Assembly (NCBI GenBank): GCA_017305135.1
Contig: JAFKNA010000014.1
Coordinates: 1-64,000 of the forward strand
Source: Lysobacterales bacterium
GTDB lineage: Bacteria; Pseudomonadota; Gammaproteobacteria; Xanthomonadales; Rhodanobacteraceae
Direction of reading: 5' to 3'
DNA: 64,000 bases
Shown piece after piece: positions 7,253-13,927 of the stretch. The notes under the pieces were generated by a model. It did not search any database. It saw nothing but the letters and a program-made list of their open reading frames with translations, and had not been told where the DNA came from. Numbering within the stretch: position 1 is the stretch's first letter; every line of letters begins with the position of its first letter. The translations under genes were made by a program, and so were the position numbers.

Positions 7253-9537
7253 GTGGGGATGGCCCCGACGGCCGGAGCCGGCGCGACATGCCGGCGCAAC
7301 GCTGCCGTGATCGCGGTCCAGGCGCGGTCGATGAGTGAGCCCGGTTCGGGCGGCGCGATCCTGGCGTGCCCGCGCACCATCTCCCGGGCCAACTGGTCGA
7401 GGGTGCGGTCGCCCCCGTGTACGCCGCGCTGGTTCAGGAACAGGCAGCGCCCGCTCACCGGCGAGTACCAGGCGAGCTTGCGCCGCACCCGCTCGCCTTG
7501 CTGGTTGGCGGTGAATTCGAACCAGGTGCCGAACGGAACCCGGCGCAGCTGTGCGAGCTGGTAGGCCTCCGCGTCGCTGAGTGGCATCCGCTCCGGCGTA
7601 CCCGTCGCCGTGGCGGCCGGCGTGCCACCCAGGCGCTGGCGCGATTCGAGGGTTTCGCCGAGCCGGCTGGAGGCTTCGGCGGCTTGCGCGGGCGGCGCTG
7701 CCAGGCCGCTGAAGACGCCGTCGAGGTCGTCCTCGTGCAGGCCGACCTCACGCAGGCCCCTTTCCAGCACCTGGCGCGCGCCCAGGTCCTGCGCGCTGGC
7801 GCCGCGGTCGCTGGCGAGCTGGCCGGCGACCTCGACCCGGCGCCGGAACTCCTCGCTGCCGGCGCCGTGGCGGAGGGCGCTGAGCGCCAGCGCATCGGTC
7901 CAGGCGCGCTCGAGCAGCACGCGTGCGACCGGGTCTGGCGTGCTCGCATCGAGCACACGCCGGATCGCCGCGCGGGCGGTTTCGCAGGCCACCTCCAGCT
8001 TGTCGCGGCCGCGCGCGGCCTCGATGTGGCGCCGCTCGGCCAGTTCGGCGCGGCGCGCCAGGGTCTGCAGGTGGCGGTTGAGGTCGGCGAGCAGCTCGGC
8101 GAACACGTCCACGTTGCCGTCGAAGTCGTCGGTGACGCGCTCGACGATACCCTGCAGTTTCGACAGGAGTGCGGGGTCGGCCTCCTCGTCGATCCAGCGC
8201 GTCGAGGTCTCGGCGACCGCGTTGAGCAGTTCGCGCGCCGGGTGGTCGCGGCGGGTGAAGAAGCTCTTGTCCTCGAGCGCCACCCGCAGCACGGGAACCT
8301 GCAGTCGCGTCAGCAGCGCGCGCGCCTGGTTGCCCCCGCGGAGATTGGTTGCGATGTGGTCGAACAGCATGCCGACGAGGTCGATGGTGTCGGCGTGCTC
8401 GCCGCCCAGGCGCACCGGCTGCCCGGGCGCGCCGCTGCGGCGCAGCCTGACCAGCAGGCTGTTCTTCAGGTACTCGCTGTCCTGTCGTATCGCGCTGCCG
8501 GCGGGCGCGCGCCGCTGCAGCGCGTCGAGGGCCGCCTGCAGGTCGTCACCGCTGACGGAGCCCGCCGTATCGGCGGTCGCCGCGTCCTCGCCCTCGAGGC
8601 GGCGTCGCTCGCCGAGGAGTTCGCGCAGGTCGTCGAACATCACCGCCGGCGCGTCTGCCGCGGTGCTGGCCCGCAGCGGCGGCGGTTGCGGCGGCGGCGG
8701 TGCGCTGAACGAGGGCAATGGCGGCGGCAGGGTCGCGGCGCTCGCTGGGGTGGCGCTTGCAGCGTCGGTCCGCGCCGCGCCCGAAGCCGCAGGCGCATGC
8801 GGGGTGGACTGGCGTCGGAGGTTCGCCTGGAAGTCGAGGTTGGGCAGGATGCGCTGCTGCTCGAGCCAGGTATTGAGCGCGCCGTAGAAGCGGTCGAGGC
8901 TGGCGAAGGCGGTCTGCTCGAACTGGCGCAACGCGGTCAGTCGGGCGTCGGGGGCAAGCTCCAGCGGACTCATGCCGTGGCTGAAGGCCGCCACCAGTTG
9001 CGCCGGGCCGAACGGGAGTTCTTCGGCGGACGGGACCGGGGTCGCGCCGATCACCGCCATGCGGTGGCCGAGCAGGTACAGGGCCTCGCTGTGGCGGATC
9101 TCGGCGCGCCCGGCGATGTCGCGAAGGGCCAGGGTTTCGTCGAGGACCGCGCTGTCGACCAGCCGCAGCGGCGCGGGCTCGCCGGCGGAGATCGGCTGCG
9201 GGCCCGCGTTTTCATCCAGGGTGCGCGTGCGCGCCAGGTTGCCCTGCAGGTAGGCGAAGAACCCGGGCGCGATCTGCGCACGCGCCCGCTTCACTTCACG
9301 CAGGGCCTCGAAATGGCGCTGCTGGTGGGCGTTGTCGGGAGCGCGCTCGGCGCGTGCGAACAGGCTGTTCTCCAGTTCGTCCAGTGATCGGGCGAGCGCA
9401 CCCTCGAAGTGGCGGTGGAGTTCGGCCAGCAGCCCGCCGAGCAGGGCGCCAACGCGCCGCGGCAGGTCGGTGCGCGCCGCAAGAGTGGGGAATCCACGTG
9501 CGCCTGTGTGTTCCGTGGCAAGAGTTGCCGGATCCAT
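7249..9537 (-). CDS. DUF1631 family protein
   Basis: A 762-residue protein of the DUF1631 family (roughly 700-800 residues, function unknown). The frame starts at 9570, but the ATG at 9537 has a strong GGGGAGG ribosome site and is preferred. The N-terminal part (RVGALLGGLLAELHRHFEGAL, then EVKRARAQIAPGFFAYLQ) and the C-terminal part (LRRVPFGTWFEFTANQQGERVRRKLAW ending in NQRG) are the conserved ends. Between them is a Pro/Ala-rich linker (about residues 275-330). No signal peptide or transmembrane helix is seen, so it is probably cytoplasmic. It is coupled by ATGA overlap to a PilZ gene. Confidence 0.8.
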   Translation of the reverse strand: MDPATLATEHTGARGFPTLAARTDLPRRVGALLGGLLAELHRHFEGALARSLDELENSLFARAERAPDNAHQQRHFEALREVKRARAQIAPGFFAYLQGNLARTRTLDENAGPQPISAGEPAPLRLVDSAVLDETLALRDIAGRAEIRHSEALYLLGHRMAVIGATPVPSAEELPFGPAQLVAAFSHGMSPLELAPDARLTALRQFEQTAFASLDRFYGALNTWLEQQRILPNLDFQANLRRQSTPHAPAASGAARTDAASATPASAATLPPPLPSFSAPPPPQPPPLRASTAADAPAVMFDDLRELLGERRRLEGEDAATADTAGSVSGDDLQAALDALQRRAPAGSAIRQDSEYLKNSLLVRLRRSGAPGQPVRLGGEHADTIDLVGMLFDHIATNLRGGNQARALLTRLQVPVLRVALEDKSFFTRRDHPARELLNAVAETSTRWIDEEADPALLSKLQGIVERVTDDFDGNVDVFAELLADLNRHLQTLARRAELAERRHIEAARGRDKLEVACETARAAIRRVLDASTPDPVARVLLERAWTDALALSALRHGAGSEEFRRRVEVAGQLASDRGASAQDLGARQVLERGLREVGLHEDDLDGVFSGLAAPPAQAAEASSRLGETLESRQRLGGTPAATATGTPERMPLSDAEAYQLAQLRRVPFGTWFEFTANQQGERVRRKLAWYSPVSGRCLFLNQRGVHGGDRTLDQLAREMVRGHARIAPPEPGSLIDRAWTAITAALRRHVAPAPAVGAIPT

Positions 9538-9665
9538 TGCGTGATGCCTCCCCATCCCGCAGCGCGGCACGAGCGGTGCTCATGCCTCCAGATTCCCGCG
9601 CAGCGGCGGGCCCGCCGGGCATTCTTGCACGACGGGCGCCGCCGCCGGAAGGGCGTAACAATTGG

Positions 9666-11495
9666 CTACATCGGTGGCTGCCAGGTCACTTCCAGCCAGC
9701 CCGAGCGCCCCGGCGTGTTGTAGCCGTGCACCAGTTCGTAGTTGCGATCGGCCAGGTTCTCCAGGCGTGCGCCGACGCTCCAGTCGGTGCCAAGGGCATA
9801 ACGTGCACGCAGGTTCAGCAGGGCGTAGCCGCCCAGTTCGACATCGCCGACATCATGGCGGCGGCTCGCGTACAGCAGTTCCGCGCCGGCGCTGAAGCGT
9901 TCCCCGAAGCGGCGCTCGGCCACGAGCGAGGCCTTGTTGCGCGGGCGGCGCAGCAGCGGCATGTCGGTATCGGTGTCGCGTGCGTCTTCCCAGGTGTAGC
10001 TGGCGCTGGTCGTCCAGGGGCCGTAGGCGCCGCTCCAGGCCAGTTCCGCGCCGTCCACGCGCGCGTGGGCGATGTTCTCGGCCCGGCTCTGCGGCCCGGT
10101 GAAGCTGATCAGGTTGTAGTAGCGGTTGGAGTAGAGGTTGGCCTTGAGGCGTTGGCCGGCCGTCGGGGTGAATTCCAGGCCGAGTTCGCTGGCGATGGAG
10201 CGCTCCGGTTCGAGTTCCGGGTTGCCGGCGAACCAGCCGCCGTAGCCCGGGTCGTAGAGTTCGTTCATGGTCGGTCCGCGGAAGCCCTGTCCGATGCTGG
10301 CGTAGGCGCGGAAGCGCTCATTGGCGCGCCAGCCGAAGGCCAGCGAGCCGGTGGTGGCACCGCCGAACTCGCTGTCATGGTCGCGCCGCACGGACGCCTC
10401 GCCGTCGAAGGCGCCGAAGCTGCCGCGCCAGCCGGCGAAGACGGCGCGGTTGTCGCGGGTCTCCTCGTAGCGGGTCTCTCCGGCAAGGCTGTCCCGGGTG
10501 CGGCCCTCGTCGCGGACGAAATCGACGCCGGCGACCAGGCGCTGTTCGGTGCCGACGCGGAACTCGTTCTGCCACAGCACGCTCTGCCGACGCGTGCGGT
10601 ATTCGCTGCCGAATACCGGCGTTTCGAGATCCTCGCGCGAGGTGCCGAGGCTGAGGCGATGCTCCCATCGCTCGGCCAGCGATCCTTCGAGATTGGCGCC
10701 GACCACCTGCTCGATCACGTCGGAAAACCCCTGGTCGAAGTCGGCGCGGCCCTGGCTCCGGTACAACATGGCGGACAGCAGCTGGCTGCCGATCGCGTGC
10801 GCGCCGCGCGCCACCAGGTTGGTGTTGCGATACGGGTCGTCGTCCGGATCGTGGATGCAGTAGGGATCGTCCGGGCCGTTGCAGATGCCGGCATTGGTGG
10901 ACGAGAAGCCGCCGACGTGGCGCGCGCCGACCTGCACGCTGTAGCCGTTGGCGCCGTCCCAGTGGCCGATGCCGGCACTGCCGGCCGCGTCGTGATAACT
11001 GCCGTAGGAGAGCGCGACGCGCGGGCCGTCGAGGCGGCGCGTGAAGATCTGGATCACGCCGCCGATCGCGTCCGAGCCCCAGTAGCTGGCGCGCGGGCCG
11101 CGCACGATTTCGATGCGCTCCACCGCGTCCAGCGGCAGGTGCTCGAAGGCGTAGGCGCCGGTCGTCGCCGCCGCGGCGCGCACGCCGTCGATCAGCACCA
11201 GCACCTGGTTGGAATTGCTGCCGCGCAAGAACAGGGAAGTCTGCGAGCCGGCGCCGCCGGTGCGGTACAGGTCGACGCCCGCTTCGAGCCGCAGGATGTC
11301 GTACACATCGCGCGCCAGGCTGGCGTCGATGTCCTCGCGCGTGATGATGCTGACGTCGGCGAGCGCCTGGTCCACCGTCTCGGCGACGCGCGAGGCGGTC
11401 ACCTGGACGGTCGGCTGGAGATCCACCTCGTCGGCGGCGGCGGGAACGGCGGAAAGCGCGCCGGACAGCGCGATGAAAAGAAGCGTATGACGCAT
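9666..11495 (-). CDS. btuB: TonB-dependent vitamin B12 receptor BtuB
   Basis: A 609-residue outer membrane receptor for cobalamin uptake. The ATG at 11495 starts a signal peptide (MRHTLLFIALSGALSAVPAAA), followed by a TonB box-like PTVQVTASR, a plug domain with LFLRGSNSNQVLVLIDGVR and RIEIVRGPRASYWGSDAIGG, and a long TonB-dependent beta-barrel with alternating strands to the C terminus. The frame runs on to 11744 into the riboswitch, so the longer form is not real. The 145-base leader after the riboswitch contains a perfect 16-base palindrome (11613-11628), a possible part of the expression platform. The upstream cobalamin riboswitch makes the substrate assignment firm. Confidence 0.95.
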   Translation of the reverse strand: MRHTLLFIALSGALSAVPAAADEVDLQPTVQVTASRVAETVDQALADVSIITREDIDASLARDVYDILRLEAGVDLYRTGGAGSQTSLFLRGSNSNQVLVLIDGVRAAAATTGAYAFEHLPLDAVERIEIVRGPRASYWGSDAIGGVIQIFTRRLDGPRVALSYGSYHDAAGSAGIGHWDGANGYSVQVGARHVGGFSSTNAGICNGPDDPYCIHDPDDDPYRNTNLVARGAHAIGSQLLSAMLYRSQGRADFDQGFSDVIEQVVGANLEGSLAERWEHRLSLGTSREDLETPVFGSEYRTRRQSVLWQNEFRVGTEQRLVAGVDFVRDEGRTRDSLAGETRYEETRDNRAVFAGWRGSFGAFDGEASVRRDHDSEFGGATTGSLAFGWRANERFRAYASIGQGFRGPTMNELYDPGYGGWFAGNPELEPERSIASELGLEFTPTAGQRLKANLYSNRYYNLISFTGPQSRAENIAHARVDGAELAWSGAYGPWTTSASYTWEDARDTDTDMPLLRRPRNKASLVAERRFGERFSAGAELLYASRRHDVGDVELGGYALLNLRARYALGTDWSVGARLENLADRNYELVHGYNTPGRSGWLEVTWQPPM

Positions 11496-11640
11496 GCTGG
11501 GATCCTCGGTTGCACACCCGCAAGAAGCCAGGCGGCAGCGAGCAACGTGCGCGGACGACGAGCGCCCATGCCCGTCCGTTGCCCGCCGCAACGCCTGGAG
11601 CCATGACGCCGACAGCCCTCGAGGGCTGCGCGCCTGTCCG

Positions 11641-11836
11641 CGGGCCGGTCTCCGGGCTTGCGGATGATGCAGGCGAACGCCTGCAGCGGAGCGACCGCCT
11701 TCCCGTCGCGTTGCGACAGTGGCGTACCGGTGCTCCTCATCCACTTACCGTTGCGGGGGCAGCGCTGGAATTGGAGCCAAGGCTCCGCACCAGCTTCCCG
11801 TTTCACCCCGTGCACCGGACGGCGCACGGGACACCC
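11641..11836 (-). promoter_or_regulatory. Cobalamin riboswitch (B12 element) for btuB
   Basis: Read on the minus strand, the region carries the conserved blocks in order: GGTG...CGGGAAGCTGGTG, then the highly conserved GCTGCCCCCGCAACGGTAAG, then GCCACTG, GGGAAGGC, and finally AAGCCCGGAGACCGGCC. These are the core elements of the AdoCbl-type riboswitch (Rfam Cobalamin). It lies 145 bases upstream of btuB and about 6 bases downstream of the predicted transcription start, as expected for a leader that represses the B12 receptor when cobalamin is abundant. Confidence 0.96.
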
Positions 11837-11848
11837 GTGGTGGCGCGC

Positions 11849-11876
11849 AGTCTACGCGAGCGCTGCGCCGCCGCAA
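11849..11876 (-). promoter_or_regulatory. Sigma-70 promoter for the riboswitch-btuB transcript
   Basis: On the minus strand TTGCGG (11871-11876) and TAGACT (11849-11854) are separated by 16 bases. Transcription would start near 11842, at the very 5' end of the cobalamin riboswitch. Confidence 0.6.
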
Positions 11877-11890
11877 AGCCGGTCCTCGAC

Positions 11891-11904
11891 TTGACCCCGG
11901 TCAA
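11891..11904. promoter_or_regulatory. FNR/DNR-type binding site
   Basis: TTGACCCCGGTCAA is a perfect TTGAC-N4-GTCAA inverted repeat, the form recognised by FNR/ANR/DNR-type CRP-family regulators (consensus TTGAT-N4-ATCAA or TTGAC-N4-GTCAA variants). It lies between the divergent CopD-like gene and the btuB riboswitch. GATCAT at 11924-11929 could be a -10 for the plus-strand gene, which would place the box near -41, the class II activator position. Confidence 0.6.
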
Positions 11905-11982
11905 GGCGCAGGCTGCAGGACGGGATCATCGTGGTTCGCGTCGCGGTTCCCGCGGGCGGCCGCATGGCATCGAGGAAACACC

Positions 11983-12420
11983 ATGGCGGCGTGGTATGGC
12001 TGGATCCAGCTCGTGCACCTGGCGTGCGCGATCCTCTTCGTCGGCGCGGTCGCCTTCGAGGTGCTGGTGCTGGAAAGCGTGGCTCGCCAACTCGGCCGCG
12101 CGCGCATGGCGGAGCTGGAGCGCCTCGTCGTGCACCGTGCGCGCCGCATCATGCCGGCGGTGGTGCTGCTGCTGTTCCTATCCGGCTTCGCCATGTACTC
12201 GGTGCGCTGCCCGGGCTTGGCCTGCCTGGACACGCGCTTCGGCGTGCTGCTGAACCTCAAGGTGCTGCTCGCCTTCGGCGTGCTCGGCGTGTTCCTCGCG
12301 ACGATGTGGGCGGCGCTGCGCGGGCGCCTCGATCCCTGCCGCTTCCGCCATACCCACCGCATCGTGCTGGCCCTGATGGCCGGCATCGTGTTCCTCGCCC
12401 GGGCGATGTTCCTGCTCTAG
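11983..12420 (+). CDS. CopD-like four-helix membrane protein
   Basis: A 145-residue integral membrane protein. The ATG at 11983 opens with WYGWIQLVHLACAILFVGAV; the upstream open frame crosses the riboswitch region and is not real. Four hydrophobic segments are visible, with conserved His in the first (LVHLACAI) and a HTHRIV pair before the last. The RRIMPAVVLLLFLSG and RFGVLLNLKVLLAFGVLGVF segments match proteins annotated as CopD family copper resistance proteins (DUF2269-like). Conserved His residues in membrane helices could bind haem or copper. The FNR-type box 78 bases upstream suggests induction at low oxygen or by nitric oxide. The copper role is a family label, not shown here. Confidence 0.72.
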   Translation: MAAWYGWIQLVHLACAILFVGAVAFEVLVLESVARQLGRARMAELERLVVHRARRIMPAVVLLLFLSGFAMYSVRCPGLACLDTRFGVLLNLKVLLAFGVLGVFLATMWAALRGRLDPCRFRHTHRIVLALMAGIVFLARAMFLL

Positions 12421-12436
12421 GGAACATCCGAACAAG

Positions 12437-12505
12437 GCGTCATTCCCGCGAAAGCGGGAATCCAGGTTGCTGTTTTCATGGATGCCCGCTTTCACGGGCG
12501 TGACG
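12437..12505. repeat. REP-type inverted doublet
   Basis: CGTCATTCCCGCGAAAGCGGGAATCCA-type hairpin at about 12439-12465 is followed by its degenerate reverse complement (TGGATGCCCGCTTTCACGGG...) at about 12479-12505. Each half also folds on itself (TTCCCGC/GCGGGAA). This is the widespread extragenic palindrome of many proteobacteria. It lies between convergent genes and may stop transcription from both sides. Confidence 0.8.
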
Positions 12506-12533
12506 TCAGAATCTTGATCGGAGCTTCCCGAGG

Positions 12534-12722
12534 TCAGTCGTCGTCGCGGCGGGTGGCGAGGCGGGTGAGGTCGCCGTCGGCATCGGTTTCCACGATCACC
12601 GTGATCGGCCGGCAGCACACCGCGCAATCCTCCACGTAACTCTGCGAGCCGGCGGAAAGATCGACCGCCGAGGCGAAGCATTCGCCGCAGTAGGGGCAGT
12701 CGAGGGTGACGGGCTCGATCAT
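12534..12722 (-). CDS. CPXCG motif-containing cysteine-rich protein
   Basis: A 62-residue small protein with a C-P-Y-C-G motif at residues 9-13 and a second CAVCC cluster at about residues 33-37, together a probable zinc-binding knuckle; the rest is acidic (ends RRDDD). It belongs to the family named for this CPXCG motif, whose function is unknown. The ATG overlaps the stop of hemW (ATGA), so it is translated from the hemW transcript. That coupling to a radical-SAM haem chaperone is the only functional clue. Confidence 0.85.
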   Translation of the reverse strand: MIEPVTLDCPYCGECFASAVDLSAGSQSYVEDCAVCCRPITVIVETDADGDLTRLATRRDDD

Positions 12723-13906
12723 GATGCGGCCCGGAGGCTTGCCTTGGGCGGCAGCCAGGCCGCCATGAGGTCGTTGAGGAAGCGCCGGCCCAACGGCGTG
12801 GGCCGGATGCGGGCGGGATCGGCCTCCAGCCAGCCGCGGGCGCGCTGGTCGACAAGGACTGGCGCGATGGCTTCCTCGGCGATGCCGGTGCGGGCGGTGA
12901 AGAGCGCCGTCGGCACGCCCTCGACGAGGCGCAGCGCGTTCAGCATGAACTCGAACGGCAGTTCAGCGGGATCGACCCGCTGCCGGCTGCCGAAGTCCTC
13001 GCCGCGGGCGGCGCGGGCGAGATAGCCCTGCGGCACCTTGAGCTTGGTGGTGCGGACGATCTCGCCACTGGCCGGGTCGCTCAGCTTGCCGTGTGCCCCG
13101 GCCCCGATGCCAACGTAATCGCCGAAGCGCCAGTAGTTGAGGTTGTGCGCACTGCGCCGGGCCCCGCCCTGTGCGTAGGCGGACACCTCGTACTGCATGA
13201 AGCCGCCCTCGGCGAGGCGCGCCTGACAGGCTTCCTGCATGTCCCAGGCGCTGTCCTCGTCGGGCAGCGGCGGGGGCTTGGCGGCAAATACCGTATTGGG
13301 TTCGAGCGTCAGCTGGTAATGGGAAATGTGCGCCGGCTGCAGCGCCAGCGCGCGTTCCAGGTCCGCCAGCGCCCCGGCCAGCGCCTGCCGCGGCAGCGCG
13401 TACATGAGATCGAGGTTGAGGTTGTCGTAGCCGGCATCCTGGGCCGACTTCACCGCGCGCTCGGCTTCCGCCGCCGAATGGATGCGGCCGAGCTGGGCCA
13501 GCGCCGCGTCGTCGAAACTCTGCACGCCGAAGCTGAGGCGGTCGACCCCGGCCGCGAGATAGCCGTCGAAACGGCCGTGCTCGACCGTGCCGGGATTGGT
13601 CTCCAGGGTGATCTCGGCGCCATCCTCCACGCCGATGCGCGCCGCCACGCCGTCGAGGATGCGCGCGATGACGTCGGGCGCGAACAGGCTCGGCGTGCCG
13701 CCGCCGAAGAAGATGCTGGCCAGCGCCCGCCCCGCAACGCTCGCGTCTATCGCGGCGAGGTCGCGATCGAGATCGGCCAGCAGCGCCGCCACGTATTCAT
13801 CGACCGGCAGCGCGCCGCGCTGCGCGTGCGAGTTGAAGTCGCAGTAGGGACACTTCCGCACGCACCAGGGAATGTGGATGTACAGCGACAGGGGTGGGGC
13901 TCGCAT
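12719..13906 (-). CDS. hemW: Radical SAM haem chaperone HemW
   Basis: A 395-residue radical-SAM protein of the HemN-like group. The 4Fe-4S motif CVRKCPYC (about residues 15-22) follows the LYIHIPWC opening. Further family signatures are FFGGGTPSLF, ETNPGTVE, RLSFGVQSFDDAAL and NLDLMYALPRQ. The N-terminal extension and extra residues needed for coproporphyrinogen oxidase (HemN) activity are absent: the protein is shorter than HemN (about 455), and the radical-SAM core starts almost at residue 1. That favours HemW, which delivers haem to respiratory proteins. It is followed by the coupled CPXCG gene. Confidence 0.92.
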   Translation of the reverse strand: MRAPPLSLYIHIPWCVRKCPYCDFNSHAQRGALPVDEYVAALLADLDRDLAAIDASVAGRALASIFFGGGTPSLFAPDVIARILDGVAARIGVEDGAEITLETNPGTVEHGRFDGYLAAGVDRLSFGVQSFDDAALAQLGRIHSAAEAERAVKSAQDAGYDNLNLDLMYALPRQALAGALADLERALALQPAHISHYQLTLEPNTVFAAKPPPLPDEDSAWDMQEACQARLAEGGFMQYEVSAYAQGGARRSAHNLNYWRFGDYVGIGAGAHGKLSDPASGEIVRTTKLKVPQGYLARAARGEDFGSRQRVDPAELPFEFMLNALRLVEGVPTALFTARTGIAEEAIAPVLVDQRARGWLEADPARIRPTPLGRRFLNDLMAAWLPPKASLRAAS

Positions 13907-13927
13907 GCCGCCATTGTACTGCCCGCC

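Noticed and set aside
7366-9387. 673-residue plus-strand open frame
   Set aside because: Antisense to the DUF1631 gene, no recognisable domain.
11399-11945. ORFs over the region upstream of btuB
   Set aside because: The conserved blocks of the cobalamin riboswitch and a promoter explain this stretch; the ORFs have no domain.
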